47,124 nucleotides of DNA from positions 1-47,124 of the forward strand of contig JAOZQY010000026.1 of NCBI GenBank assembly GCA_029931975.1, in the 5' to 3' direction. The stretch is from Bacteroidales bacterium. Lineage in GTDB: Bacteria; Bacteroidota; Bacteroidia; Bacteroidales; GCA-2748055. The notes under the pieces are model-generated. The model saw nothing but the letters and a program-made list of their open reading frames with translations, made no database searches and had not been told where the DNA came from. Shown here in pieces: positions 33,684 through 42,747 of this stretch (position 1 is the stretch's first letter; each line of letters starts with the position of its first letter). The translations under genes and the position numbers were made by a program.

Positions 33684-33729
33684 AAACCGCTATGCTTTCG
33701 GATGTTAAAACGATTGTGTTGCGGTTTTT
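33684..33729 (+). terminator. Possible weak terminator after tRNA-Leu
   Basis: AAACCGC (33684-33690) can pair with GCGGTTT (33721-33727), followed by two more T residues. The 30-base loop makes this a weak candidate, and it overlaps the region upstream of the trigger factor promoter. Confidence 0.3.
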
Positions 33730-33731
33730 GC

Positions 33732-33739
33732 TAATTTTG
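33732..33739 (+). promoter_or_regulatory. -7 promoter element of the tig-clpP-clpX operon
   Basis: TAATTTTG matches TAnnTTTG and lies 20 bases before the tig ATG. A TTG at 33714-33716 is closer than the usual -33 spacing, so only the -7 element is well supported. Confidence 0.55.
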
Positions 33740-33759
33740 TACTTTATATTTTTTAGAAC

Positions 33760-35112
33760 ATGAACATTTCACAGGAGAATATCGATAAGTTAAATGCGGT
33801 CCTTAATGTCAAAGTTGAGCAGGCAGATTACACGGAGCGTGTAGATAAAGTGCTAAAAGATTACCGCAGGCAGGCCAAGGTTGATGGTTTCAGGCCAGGT
33901 AAAGTGCCCATGGGCATTATCAAGAAAATGTATTATACCCCGGTGCTGGTAGATGAAGTGAATAAACTGGTTTCAGAATCCCTTTTTCAATACCTGCAAG
34001 AGAATAAAGTCAATATTCTTGGGGAACCTCTTCCACATAAAGATAAGGAGCAGAAGGTGGATTTTGAGAAGGACACTGAATTCGAATTCAAATTTGACCT
34101 GGGATTGGCCCCTGAATTTAGGTTGGAAGTAAGCGCTAAAGACAAGGTAGCCTATTACAGGATCAAGGTGGATAAGAAACAGCAGGATGAACATAAGGAT
34201 TCGTTGTTGCAGCGCTTTGGTGAGTTCAAGGCTGTGGATAAGGCCGGAGATGATGAGTTGATCAAAGGAATCCTGGTCAAAGTTGACAAAGAAGGGAATG
34301 AGGTCGAGAACGGAATCCGTGTGGAGAATATCTCCATGTCGCTGGAGATGATGAAGGATGAAAACCAGAAAGTGCTCTTCAGCGGAACAGCCTGTGGAGA
34401 CGAAGTGGTCTTTGATGTGAAAAAGGCCTTTCCTAACGATACTGAACTGGCCTCCCTACTGCGTATTGATAAGACCGAGGTAGCCATGCTCGAGGGAACT
34501 TTCAAATGTATCATCGAAGAGGTGAGTAAATTTGAGAGGGCTGTGATCGGTCAGGAGTTCTATGATAAAGTCTATGGGGCGGGGGAAGTAAAAACAGAAG
34601 AGGAATTTACCAAGCGCGTAACAGAGGAGATTGCCCTGAATTACGAGCGTGAGAGTGAGTACCGTTTCATGGTGGATGCCCGCGAGTCCCTGATTAAAAA
34701 GGCGAAGATTGATCTTCCTGTGGAATTTCTGAAGCGCTGGATGGTGGAGACGAATGATCAGATCACCGAGGAACAGGTAAAAGATGATTTTGAAAAATAT
34801 GAGGATGATTTTCGTTGGCAGTTGATTAAAGAAGCCCTGTTGAAAGAGCAGGATATTAAGGTAAGCGAGGAAGAGGCCCTGGAAGCTGCCAAGGCTGTGG
34901 TCCTGAATCAGTACATACAGTATGGCATCAGCAATGTGCCGGACGAATACCTGGAGAACTATGCCAGAGAGATGATGTCAAAACCTGAAGAGTCCCGAAA
35001 ATTCTACGAGCAGAAGGGCGAAGAAAAGTTGATGGCCTATATTAAATCAACGGTCAAATTGGATGAAAAAGTGGTCAGTTCAGAGAAGTTCCGTAAATTG
35101 TATGAGAAATAA
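33760..35112 (+). CDS. tig: Trigger factor (ribosome-associated chaperone)
   Basis: Trigger factor binds nascent chains at the ribosome exit tunnel. The 450-residue protein has the N-terminal ribosome-binding domain with the signature DGFRPGKVPMGIIKKMY (~42-58). The middle region (~150-240) is diverged, with no clear peptidyl-prolyl isomerase active-site pattern, as is usual in Bacteroidota. A long helical C-terminal chaperone domain follows (~265-450; YEREREY-like arms, EYLENYAREMM). It sits upstream of clpP and clpX, the arrangement known from many bacteria, which links folding and degradation of new proteins. Confidence 0.94.
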   Translation: MNISQENIDKLNAVLNVKVEQADYTERVDKVLKDYRRQAKVDGFRPGKVPMGIIKKMYYTPVLVDEVNKLVSESLFQYLQENKVNILGEPLPHKDKEQKVDFEKDTEFEFKFDLGLAPEFRLEVSAKDKVAYYRIKVDKKQQDEHKDSLLQRFGEFKAVDKAGDDELIKGILVKVDKEGNEVENGIRVENISMSLEMMKDENQKVLFSGTACGDEVVFDVKKAFPNDTELASLLRIDKTEVAMLEGTFKCIIEEVSKFERAVIGQEFYDKVYGAGEVKTEEEFTKRVTEEIALNYERESEYRFMVDARESLIKKAKIDLPVEFLKRWMVETNDQITEEQVKDDFEKYEDDFRWQLIKEALLKEQDIKVSEEEALEAAKAVVLNQYIQYGISNVPDEYLENYAREMMSKPEESRKFYEQKGEEKLMAYIKSTVKLDEKVVSSEKFRKLYEK

Positions 35113-35123
35113 AAAGTAATTCT

Positions 35124-35807
35124 ATGAACCAGCAGGACGATTTTAAGAAGTTTGCAAACAAGCATATGGGCATCAATAGTATGACGCTCCATAAATTTAC
35201 TTCACAGTATAATAGCTATATATCACCTACCATTATAGAAGAGAGGCAGTTAAATGTAGCTTCTATGGATGTTTTCTCAAGACTGATGATGGACAGAATC
35301 ATCTTCCTTGGGGCTCCCATTGACGACTATGTGGCCAATATTATTCAGGCACAATTGCTCTATCTCGATTCGGCCGATCCCAATAAAGACATCCAGGTGT
35401 ATTTTAATTCACCGGGAGGTGGAGTACATGCCGGGATGGGTATATATGACACCATGCAATATACCTCCTGTGATGTGGCAACTATATGTACTGGCATGGC
35501 TGCTTCTATGGCTGCTGTATTGCTGTGTGCAGGAACTGCCGGAAAGCGCTCTGCCTTGAAGCACAGTCGTGTTATGATCCACCAGCCTATGGGGGGTACC
35601 CAGGGTCAGGCTTCTGATATTGAGATCACAACCCGTGAGATTTTGAAGATGAAAAAGGAACTGTACACAATCATTGCTGATCATTCAGGAAAATCTCTCA
35701 AAGAGGTAGAGAAGGACAGCGACCGTGATTTCTGGATGACTTCCGCTGAGGCAAAGGAATATGGAATGATTGATGAAGTTTTGATAAGAACCAAAGACAA
35801 AAAGTAA
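35124..35807 (+). CDS. clpP: ATP-dependent Clp protease proteolytic subunit
   Basis: This is the serine peptidase barrel that degrades proteins fed by ClpX or ClpA/C. Catalytic residues are visible: S128 in GMAASMAAV and H153 in MIHQPMGGTQGQASD, with the third residue, an Asp, in the later part. The handle helix EILKMKKELYTIIADHSGK follows. The N-terminal ~35 residues before the SRLMMDRIIFLG core are longer than in E. coli mature ClpP and may hold a propeptide. The stop overlaps the clpX start by one base, and tig ends 11 bases upstream. Confidence 0.97.
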   Translation: MNQQDDFKKFANKHMGINSMTLHKFTSQYNSYISPTIIEERQLNVASMDVFSRLMMDRIIFLGAPIDDYVANIIQAQLLYLDSADPNKDIQVYFNSPGGGVHAGMGIYDTMQYTSCDVATICTGMAASMAAVLLCAGTAGKRSALKHSRVMIHQPMGGTQGQASDIEITTREILKMKKELYTIIADHSGKSLKEVEKDSDRDFWMTSAEAKEYGMIDEVLIRTKDKK

Positions 35808-37024
35808 TGGACCGTTGCTCTTTTTGCGGAAGGGAGAAAAAGGATACTAACCTTTTGATTGCCGGTATTTCAGGTCACATCTGTGATCGTTGTATCGAAC
35901 AGGCCTATAGCATTGTCCAGGAAGAACTGGGAGTGCATGGTGAGTTTGATATGGGACAGATCAAGCTTCTGAAACCCGTCGAAATCAAAAACTTCCTGGA
36001 CCTGTACGTGATCGGGCAGGAGGAGGCCAAAAAGTATATTTCTGTTGCTGTATACAACCATTACAAAAGGCTGATGCAGCAGGATAGCAAGGATGAGATT
36101 GAAATTGAGAAGTCGAATATAGTCATGGTTGGAGAGACCGGTACGGGTAAAACCCTGCTGGCAAGAACCATTGCACGGCTGCTGCACGTACCTTTTACCA
36201 TCGTGGATGCGACTGTACTCACTGAGGCCGGTTATGTGGGTGAAGATATTGAAAGTGTCCTGACCAGGTTGTTACAGGTGGCCGATTACAATGTGGAAGC
36301 TGCAGAGAAGGGTATTGTCTTTATCGATGAAATTGATAAAATTGCCCGTAAAAGTGATAATCCCTCTATCACAAGGGATGTATCCGGAGAAGGGGTTCAG
36401 CAGGGTCTGTTGAAATTGCTGGAAGGCTCTATTATCAATGTGCCTCCCCAGGGAGGGAGGAAGCATCCCGACCAGAAAATGATTCCGGTGAATACCAAAA
36501 ATATTCTCTTTATCTGTGGTGGAGCATTTGATGGTATCGAAAATAAGATTGCCAACCGCATGAATACCCAGGTAGTAGGTTACAATGCAGCCAAGAAAGT
36601 GGACAAGGTTGACAAGGATAATATGCTGCAGTATGTGGCACCCCAGGATTTGAAATCCTTTGGAATGATTCCTGAAATCATTGGTCGTCTGCCGGTACTT
36701 ACCTACCTGAATCCTTTGAATGAAAAGGCCCTTCGCAGGATTCTGACAGAGCCCCGAAATGCCATCATCAAGCAGTATGAAAAGCTGTTTGATATGGATG
36801 GGATCAAATTGTCGTGGGATGCAAAGGTGCTGGACTACATTGTTCAAAAAGCAGTGGAATTTAAACTGGGAGCCCGGGGCCTGCGCTCCATCTGTGAGGC
36901 CATTATGATGGATGCCATGTTCGAGCTTCCCTCCAAAGAGAATCCCGGAGATATCAATATCGGGATTAAGTATGCCAGGGAGAAACTGGAAAAGGCCAAT
37001 CTAAAGCGCCTGAAAGCAGCCTGA
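35807..37024 (+). CDS. clpX: ATP-dependent Clp protease ATP-binding subunit ClpX
   Basis: ClpX is the AAA+ unfoldase that delivers substrates to ClpP. The N-terminal zinc-binding domain has C4, C7, C26 and C29. The AAA+ core has Walker A GETGTGKT, Walker [13 protein letters not shown], the pore loop in [12 protein letters not shown] and sensor/arginine motifs near [11 protein letters not shown]. The 405 residues are close to the family length; the IGF-type ClpP-binding loop is expected in the 230-260 region. It overlaps clpP by one base and the following transporter gene by one base, so the three are likely translated in a coupled way. Confidence 0.97.
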   Translation: MDRCSFCGREKKDTNLLIAGISGHICDRCIEQAYSIVQEELGVHGEFDMGQIKLLKPVEIKNFLDLYVIGQEEAKKYISVAVYNHYKRLMQQDSKDEIEIEKSNIVMVGETGTGKTLLARTIARLLHVPFTIVDATVLTEAGYVGEDIESVLTRLLQVADYNVEAAEKGIVFIDEIDKIARKSDNPSITRDVSGEGVQQGLLKLLEGSIINVPPQGGRKHPDQKMIPVNTKNILFICGGAFDGIENKIANRMNTQVVGYNAAKKVDKVDKDNMLQYVAPQDLKSFGMIPEIIGRLPVLTYLNPLNEKALRRILTEPRNAIIKQYEKLFDMDGIKLSWDAKVLDYIVQKAVEFKLGARGLRSICEAIMMDAMFELPSKENPGDINIGIKYAREKLEKANLKRLKAA

Positions 37025-37956
37025 TGAGCAGGTCAAAATCAGGGGTCTATTTTCTGGTCATTCTCGCAATGGTTTTCTGGGGATTTACCTTTGTTGCTTT
37101 CAAATTTGCCAATGTATCTTTCCGGCCTATCTCCATTGTTTTTTTCAGACTCACTGTCTCCATCTTTTTTCTTTTTGGATTTGCCCTGCTATTTAAAAGG
37201 TTAAACAGGATCAAACGAAAGGATCAGAAATTGTTCCTGCTGATGGCTCTGGCAGAACCGTTCTTTTATTTCCTGGGAGAGGCTTACGGACTTACCATGG
37301 TCACCGCAACGGTTGGAGCCGTAATTATCTCCACCATCCCACTTATCGTTCCTTTTGGAGCCTACTATTTTTTCAGGGAAAAACTGACTCCCATGAATTA
37401 CCTGGGTCTGTTAATTTCCTTTGGAGGGGTGTTGTTGGTGGTACTCACCAGAAGTGGAGGCCTGGCAGCAGACTGGAAAGGGGTTTTGCTGATGTTTGTG
37501 GCAGTTTTCTCAGCGGTAGCTTATACCATGATAGTGAAGATCCTGGCAGATGATTATACCCCAATCACCATTACAGCTTACCAGAGTCTTTACGGACTTC
37601 TTATGTTTGTCCCACTGTTCCTGATCATAGAGGTTCCACATCTGGACTTTAGCAACGTGACTACCCATAGCCTGCTGGCAGTAGGATATCTGGGGGTATT
37701 TGGATCGGGAATATGTTTTATCCTGATAACCATTGGAATCAGGGAGCTGGGGGCCGCCAGGGCTAATATTTTTGGCAACCTGATTCCTGTTGTCACAGCG
37801 ATTCTCTCATTTTATCTTCTCAAGGAAGCCATGCCATTGATAAAAATTCTGGGGATTGTGGTAGTCATCCTGGGATTGCTTCTCTCCCAGATCAGCAGCC
37901 TCAAGGTAAAGCATAGTTGGGGCAGAGAGTCGATTCGTCACATTCCAAATCCGTAA
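37024..37956 (+). CDS. EamA/DMT-family transporter
   Basis: This 310-residue inner-membrane protein has about ten hydrophobic helices in two EamA repeats (~8-140 and ~155-290). The first repeat starts VILAMVFWGFTFVAFKFANVSFRPI, and the second has AYTMIVKILADDYTPITITAYQSLYG. Substrate is unknown. It differs clearly in sequence from the EamA protein at 20944-21843. The ATG overlaps the clpX TGA, and the glycosyltransferase gene starts 3 bases after its stop. Confidence 0.9.
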   Translation: MSRSKSGVYFLVILAMVFWGFTFVAFKFANVSFRPISIVFFRLTVSIFFLFGFALLFKRLNRIKRKDQKLFLLMALAEPFFYFLGEAYGLTMVTATVGAVIISTIPLIVPFGAYYFFREKLTPMNYLGLLISFGGVLLVVLTRSGGLAADWKGVLLMFVAVFSAVAYTMIVKILADDYTPITITAYQSLYGLLMFVPLFLIIEVPHLDFSNVTTHSLLAVGYLGVFGSGICFILITIGIRELGAARANIFGNLIPVVTAILSFYLLKEAMPLIKILGIVVVILGLLLSQISSLKVKHSWGRESIRHIPNP

Positions 37957-37959
37957 AAT

Positions 37960-39015
37960 ATGGCCAGATGTCTCTTCATTGTACAGGGAGAGGGAAAGGG
38001 ACATATGTCCCAGGCGCTGGCCCTGAAGGAGTACCTGCTTGAGGAGGGGCATACAGTGGAAGCTGTTTACCTGGGGATTAGCAATCCTGATGCTGTGCCT
38101 GCTTACTTCAGCGAAAACTTTCCTGGCATCCTGTTTACCTTTCGGAGTCCCTGGTTCCTCAGGACCCCTAATAGGAAGGGGGTCTATGTGGGTCGGACGC
38201 TGATGTTTAATCTGCTCCGGTCCCGGATTTATATTAGGGAGTTTAAGAGGATCAGAAGTAAGATCAATACCATTCGGCCAGATGTTGTTTTTAACTTTTA
38301 TGAGATGGTGGGTTCCCTGGCTATGCGAAAGATCGACCCGGGAATCAAAAGAATTGCCCTTGGGCACCATTTCTATCTTCACCTGAACAGGTCTCTTTGT
38401 AAAGAGGGCCCGGCGTGGCACAGGTATTTGCTCCAGATGCATACCAATCTGATTATCAGTTCGAGCGACAAAGTCCTGGCACTTTCCTTCAGGGAGGAGC
38501 AGGGGAGCTCAGACATCCAGGTAGTCCCCCCCCTGGTGCGCAGGGAGTTCCGGGAAATGATCCATACTCCGGGTAAGAGATACCTGGTTTACCTCTTGAA
38601 CGAGGGATTCTTTTATGAGTTACTGATGCTGGCCAGGGACCTCCCCGGCTTCCAGGCCGATCTGTTTACCTCATTGAAACCGGATATGGAAATTCCCAAA
38701 GGAATTACACTTCATCCTTTTGATGCAAAAAAATTCAGTAATTTAATGGCCTCCTGCAGAGCTCTGATAAGCACTGCCGGATTTGATACTGTAGCAGAAG
38801 CTGCCTATCATGGTATTCCCTTGGCGGTCATTCCTGCACAAAACCATTTTGAACAGAAGTGTAACGGAGCCGATATTACAGCAAAGGGGATCGGGGTGGT
38901 GGTGGAACAGATAAATCAGGCTACCCTCGATAAGATGACACCAAAGGATCCTGTAATGTACAGGAGGTGGGTGGATCTTGCAGGGGAGCAAATTATTAAA
39001 TGTATTGAGGAATAA
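37960..39015 (+). CDS. GT-B fold glycosyltransferase (MurG/UGT-like)
   Basis: The 351-residue protein resembles a group of MurG/UGT-like transferases. It starts with FIVQGEGKGHMSQALALKEYL, the glycine-rich acceptor-side loop. The C-terminal half has LMASCRALISTAGFDTVAEAAYHGIPLAVIPAQNHFEQKCNG, a clear donor-binding motif (GG/AG.. TVAEA...G.P....P...EQ). No signal peptide or membrane helix is seen. Acceptor and donor are unknown; neighbouring genes do not point to one pathway. It ends 30 bases before porQ. Confidence 0.85.
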   Translation: MARCLFIVQGEGKGHMSQALALKEYLLEEGHTVEAVYLGISNPDAVPAYFSENFPGILFTFRSPWFLRTPNRKGVYVGRTLMFNLLRSRIYIREFKRIRSKINTIRPDVVFNFYEMVGSLAMRKIDPGIKRIALGHHFYLHLNRSLCKEGPAWHRYLLQMHTNLIISSSDKVLALSFREEQGSSDIQVVPPLVRREFREMIHTPGKRYLVYLLNEGFFYELLMLARDLPGFQADLFTSLKPDMEIPKGITLHPFDAKKFSNLMASCRALISTAGFDTVAEAAYHGIPLAVIPAQNHFEQKCNGADITAKGIGVVVEQINQATLDKMTPKDPVMYRRWVDLAGEQIIKCIEE

Positions 39016-39045
39016 TATAGCAAGTCGATTGGCGTTTAATAGGAT

Positions 39046-40092
39046 ATGATTCGAGGTGTAATTATAAACATAAGTTTGCTACTGCTTTTCCAGACCGGTA
39101 ATGCCCAAAAGGGGGGGGAGACGACTTATAGTTTCCTCGGTCTTGCCAATGCAGCCAGGGTTGCTGCCCTGGGCGGAGAGGTGGTCTCATTGCAGGATGA
39201 TGATATCAACCTGGTGTTTCATAATCCGGCACTTCTCTCTCCCGGAATGCATAACAATCTCAATCTTAACTATGTAAACTATTTTGCAGGGGTGAACTAC
39301 GGCTACGCTTCCTACGCTTATTCGATCGAGGAGATCGGTAATTTTGCCGCCGGAATGCACTATGTAAACTATGGTACTTTTGACAGGACCGATGAACTGG
39401 GACAGTCTATGGGAACATTCAGGGCTTCTGAATACGCTATGAACCTGTTCTATTCAAGGAGCTTTCTGGATGATAAGCTAAGTGCCGGAGTGAACCTGAA
39501 GCCCATTTTTTCTTCCCTGGAGCAGTATACTTCTTTGGGCATTGCCATGGATATAGGGGCGGTCTATAACAATCCGGGTACACAAACGACCCTGGGACTT
39601 GTTGTGAAGAATATGGGTACACAGATTACCTCCTACACGGGCATTAGAGAGCCATTGCCCTTGGAAATCCAGGCGGGAGTTACCCAGGGGCTTGCACATG
39701 CACCTTTTCGCTTTACCATCACCTTCCAGAACCTGGAGCGATGGGATCTGACCTATACTCTTTCGAATGAAGACGAGACACTGTTTGATGGGAACGATGC
39801 TGAACAGAGTGGATTTGATATGTTTGGAGACAAGTTGATGCGTCACCTTGTTTTCGGAACAGAATTCCTCCTGGGAGAAAATTTTCACATCGACCTGGGG
39901 TATAATTATAAGAGAAGACAAGAAATGAAGGTAAATGCTCGTCCCGGTATGGTAGGATTCTCAATGGGTTTCGGATTCCGTGTCTCCAAGTTTCATATCG
40001 CATTTGGGCGTGCAGCATACCACCTGGCTGGAGGCACCAGCCATTTTTCCTTAACCACCAATCTTTCTGAGTTTTACAGAAAGGCTGACTGA
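39046..40092 (+). CDS. porQ: Type IX secretion system protein PorQ
   Basis: PorQ is an outer-membrane beta-barrel of the PorV/FadL-like superfamily needed for attachment of T9SS cargo in Bacteroidota. The 348 residues include a signal peptide (~1-20, ending GNAQ) and the typical SFLGLANAARVAALGGEVVSLQDDDINLVFHNPALLS block. Repeated GxxxYxxYG-like strands follow, and a final ARPGMVGFSMGFGFRVSKFHIAFGRAAYHLAGGTSHFSLTTNL stretch. The following cmk gene is a common neighbour of porQ in this phylum. It implies that the cell has a T9SS, in line with the sorting-domain remnant at 725-925. Confidence 0.9.
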   Translation: MIRGVIINISLLLLFQTGNAQKGGETTYSFLGLANAARVAALGGEVVSLQDDDINLVFHNPALLSPGMHNNLNLNYVNYFAGVNYGYASYAYSIEEIGNFAAGMHYVNYGTFDRTDELGQSMGTFRASEYAMNLFYSRSFLDDKLSAGVNLKPIFSSLEQYTSLGIAMDIGAVYNNPGTQTTLGLVVKNMGTQITSYTGIREPLPLEIQAGVTQGLAHAPFRFTITFQNLERWDLTYTLSNEDETLFDGNDAEQSGFDMFGDKLMRHLVFGTEFLLGENFHIDLGYNYKRRQEMKVNARPGMVGFSMGFGFRVSKFHIAFGRAAYHLAGGTSHFSLTTNLSEFYRKAD

Positions 40093-40102
40093 AATAAATA
40101 AC

Positions 40103-40816
40103 GTGGGACAACAGAAAATCATAATTGCACTGGACGGACACTCCTCCTGTGGAAAGAGTACATATGCAAAGCTAATTGCCGCCGAGCTGGGTTATGCCTA
40201 CATTGATTCAGGGGCTATGTACCGGGCGGTAACACTGGCGGCTATGGATGCCGGACTTTTCGATGACAATGCTGCACCACCGCCTGAGAAGATTGAGGCC
40301 CTGTTGGATCATGTGGAACTGAAACTAAAACACAATCCGGCAAAAAGGCGCACCGAGCTGTTTCTGAACGACAGAATGGTTGAGGATCTAATACGCAGTA
40401 TGGAGGTCAGCGCGCATGTAAGTTATATCGCGGCCATTTCTGCGGTTAGAAGGAAGATGGTTGAGTACCAGAGGATGCTGGGTGCTGAAAAAGGTGTGGT
40501 GATGGATGGCAGGGATATTGGGACTGTTGTATTTCCCGATGCAGAATTGAAGATCTTTCTGACAGCATCCCTGGAAGTTCGGGCGGGAAGGCGTTACCGG
40601 GAACTGATAGAGAAAGGGATGGCTGCAGAATTTGCAGATGTGCAGAGCAACCTGGAGAAACGTGACCATATAGATTCAAACCGTGACGATAGTCCCCTGA
40701 AACAGGCAGATGATGCCATTTTGCTTGATAACAGTGAAATGACCCTGGAGCAGCAGATGATCTGGTTCAATAATTTGTATCGGCAGGTAATAACAGCAGC
40801 AGATGATAAAGATTGA
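40103..40816 (+). CDS. cmk: Cytidylate kinase
   Basis: This enzyme phosphorylates CMP and dCMP. The 237-residue P-loop kinase has IALDGHSSCGKSTYAK (Walker A), YIDSGAMYRAVTLAA (NMP-binding), MDGRDIGTVVFPDAELKIFLTAS and the lid R...DHIDSNRDDSPLKQADDAILLDNSEM. The start is GTG at 40103; no ATG lies in frame upstream before a stop. A long insert around 55-85 (AAPPPEKIEALLDHVELKLKHN) is the normal NMP-bind insert. It overlaps ispH by 14 bases. Confidence 0.95.
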   Translation: MGQQKIIIALDGHSSCGKSTYAKLIAAELGYAYIDSGAMYRAVTLAAMDAGLFDDNAAPPPEKIEALLDHVELKLKHNPAKRRTELFLNDRMVEDLIRSMEVSAHVSYIAAISAVRRKMVEYQRMLGAEKGVVMDGRDIGTVVFPDAELKIFLTASLEVRAGRRYRELIEKGMAAEFADVQSNLEKRDHIDSNRDDSPLKQADDAILLDNSEMTLEQQMIWFNNLYRQVITAADDKD

Positions 40817-41690
40817 GATAGACCCCGGGGCAGGATTCTGTTTTGGAGTGGATGAAGTAATTAAAACTGCGGAAGCACGTCTACAGAACGGGGAGGTGCT
40901 ATACGGACTGGGAGATATGGTACACAATGCTGCAGAAATGAAACGTTTGCAGGTCCTGGGATTGAAGACCATTGATCACCAGCAGCTTACCAGCCTTCCT
41001 CCAGGCAAAGTATTGTTCAGGGCACATGGTGAACCCCCGGAAACATATATCACAGCTGCTCAATACGGTGTGGAGATTATTGATGGGACCTGTCCCATCG
41101 TGGCCAGGTTGCAGAAAAAGCTGAAAAAAGCATACGATGACATGGATCACAGCAAAGAACAGCTGGTGATTTATGGCAAACCCGATCACCCGGAAACCAT
41201 TGGATTGATGGGCCAGGTGAATGGAGATGCCATTGTGCTGAGTTCGGTGGAAGGGGTCTCTTCCATTGATCCTGAAAAGAGGGTCTTGCTCTTTTCACAG
41301 ACCACCATGGATCCCGAACAGTTCAAGGAGATGGAAAAGGCCTTAAAGAATTATCTGCGGAACACCTCCAAGGAGACTAAATATGCACAATTTAAGTCGG
41401 ATTGTACCATCTGCGGACAGATGAAAAAGAGGAAGCCGGGACTCTCCCGTTTTGCGCGTAAATATGACCTTATGTTGTTCGTAAGTGGGAAAAACTCCTC
41501 TAACGGAAAAATGCTTTATGAATATTGCCTTTCACTTAATCCGTCTACTTTCTGGATCAGCGAAAAGGAAGAGATTGAAAAACAGTGGTTTGAGGGCTGT
41601 CAGAGCATTGGGATTAGTGGTGCCACCTCCACATCACGGGAGCAATTGGAATCGGTGATGAAACAGGTTAAAAAGTTAACTTTATCTTAA
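40803..41690 (+). CDS. ispH: 4-hydroxy-3-methylbut-2-enyl diphosphate reductase
   Basis: IspH catalyses the last step of the non-mevalonate isoprenoid pathway, giving IPP and DMAPP with a [4Fe-4S] cluster. The 295-residue protein has the three cluster cysteines: C13 (GAGFCFGV), C97 (IIDGTCPIV) and C204 (DCTICGQM). The catalytic glutamate motif HPETIGLMGQ is present near 130, and GISGATSTSREQLE binds the diphosphate. An extra C201 sits three residues before the third ligand. It overlaps cmk by 14 bases. Confidence 0.95.
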   Translation: MIKIEIDPGAGFCFGVDEVIKTAEARLQNGEVLYGLGDMVHNAAEMKRLQVLGLKTIDHQQLTSLPPGKVLFRAHGEPPETYITAAQYGVEIIDGTCPIVARLQKKLKKAYDDMDHSKEQLVIYGKPDHPETIGLMGQVNGDAIVLSSVEGVSSIDPEKRVLLFSQTTMDPEQFKEMEKALKNYLRNTSKETKYAQFKSDCTICGQMKKRKPGLSRFARKYDLMLFVSGKNSSNGKMLYEYCLSLNPSTFWISEKEEIEKQWFEGCQSIGISGATSTSREQLESVMKQVKKLTLS

Positions 41691-41701
41691 TAGTATTTCA
41701 T

Positions 41702-41709
41702 TAATTTTG
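41702..41709 (+). promoter_or_regulatory. -7 promoter element of pfkA
   Basis: TAATTTTG matches TAnnTTTG and lies 23 bases before the pfkA ATG. A TTTA at 41681-41684 is a weak -33 candidate. Confidence 0.55.
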
Positions 41710-41732
41710 CGGTGTCTAAATGACCTCTTATC

Positions 41733-42716
41733 ATGGGAAAGATTAAGAAAATTGGAGTACTTACCTCGGGAGGGGATGCTCCGGGAATGAATGCAGCCAT
41801 CAGGGGAGTGACCCGTACAGCTATATATTACGGACTCGAAGTAGTTGGGATCCGTCATGGTTATCATGGGATGATCAATAATCATTTTGTTGATCTGAAA
41901 GCCCACAGCGTGAGTGATATACTTGCCAGGGGTGGGACCATCCTGAAGACAGCCAGGAGCAAGGAGTTTATGGAGCCGGAAGGACGCAAGCAGGCTTACG
42001 AGAATCTGAAGGCTGCTGGAATTGATGCAGTGGTTGTGATAGGTGGTGACGGTTCCCTGACCGGGGCCAGGGTTTTCTGTGATGAGTATTATGATATACC
42101 TTTTGTGGGGATTCCCGGGACCATTGACAATGATATTTACGGAACCGATTATACCATCGGCTACGATACCGCATTGAATACGGTGGTTGAAGCCGTGGAT
42201 AAAATCAGGGATACGGCCGGAAGTCACAACAGGCTCTTCTTTATTGAAGTGATGGGCCGGGACGCCGGCTTTATTGCTCTTAGCAGTGGAATTGCCTGTG
42301 GTGCCGAGGCCATTATGATTCCTGAGGTACACGGACAGGTCAGCAATTTAAAAAATTACCTGGAAAAGGGTTTTAAGCGTAAGAAGTCCAGTAACATCAT
42401 TATTGTTGCCGAAGGGGATGAATCCGGAGGAGCTTTTGCCATTGCAGAAAGCGTAAAGGATGATTTTTCGGATTATGATGTGCGTGTTTCTGTCCTTGGA
42501 CATATTCAGCGAGGAGGTACACCATCCGCGCGCGACCGGGTAACTGCCAGCAAGTTGGGTTTTGCAGCCGTTGAAGCGCTGATGGATGATCAGAAGAGTG
42601 TGATGGTTGGATATCATAACAACGAAATTGATCAGGTTCCATTTAGAAAGGTTATAAAGCTGAAGAAAGCAGTGAACCCCGAACAGATAAATATGGTGGA
42701 GATTCTCTCTATCTAA
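41733..42716 (+). CDS. pfkA: ATP-dependent 6-phosphofructokinase
   Basis: This enzyme phosphorylates fructose-6-phosphate in glycolysis. The 327-residue protein has GVLTSGGDAPGMNAAIRG at the N-terminus, GGDG at 104-107 followed by SLTGA, the catalytic TIDND at 130-134 (D132), and MGRDAGFIAL. The glycine in GGDG, rather than the aspartate found in PPi-dependent enzymes, indicates ATP as donor. VSVLGHIQRGGTPSARDR near the C-terminal third binds the substrate. The gene stands alone with its own promoter and 31 bases to priA. Confidence 0.96.
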   Translation: MGKIKKIGVLTSGGDAPGMNAAIRGVTRTAIYYGLEVVGIRHGYHGMINNHFVDLKAHSVSDILARGGTILKTARSKEFMEPEGRKQAYENLKAAGIDAVVVIGGDGSLTGARVFCDEYYDIPFVGIPGTIDNDIYGTDYTIGYDTALNTVVEAVDKIRDTAGSHNRLFFIEVMGRDAGFIALSSGIACGAEAIMIPEVHGQVSNLKNYLEKGFKRKKSSNIIIVAEGDESGGAFAIAESVKDDFSDYDVRVSVLGHIQRGGTPSARDRVTASKLGFAAVEALMDDQKSVMVGYHNNEIDQVPFRKVIKLKKAVNPEQINMVEILSI

Positions 42717-42747
42717 AGCCTTCTCTTTTTTTCGTAAATTACCATCT

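Noticed and set aside
41682-42332. Minus-strand open frame of 216 codons
   Set aside because: It is antisense to pfkA and has no conserved features, while pfkA has all catalytic residues.
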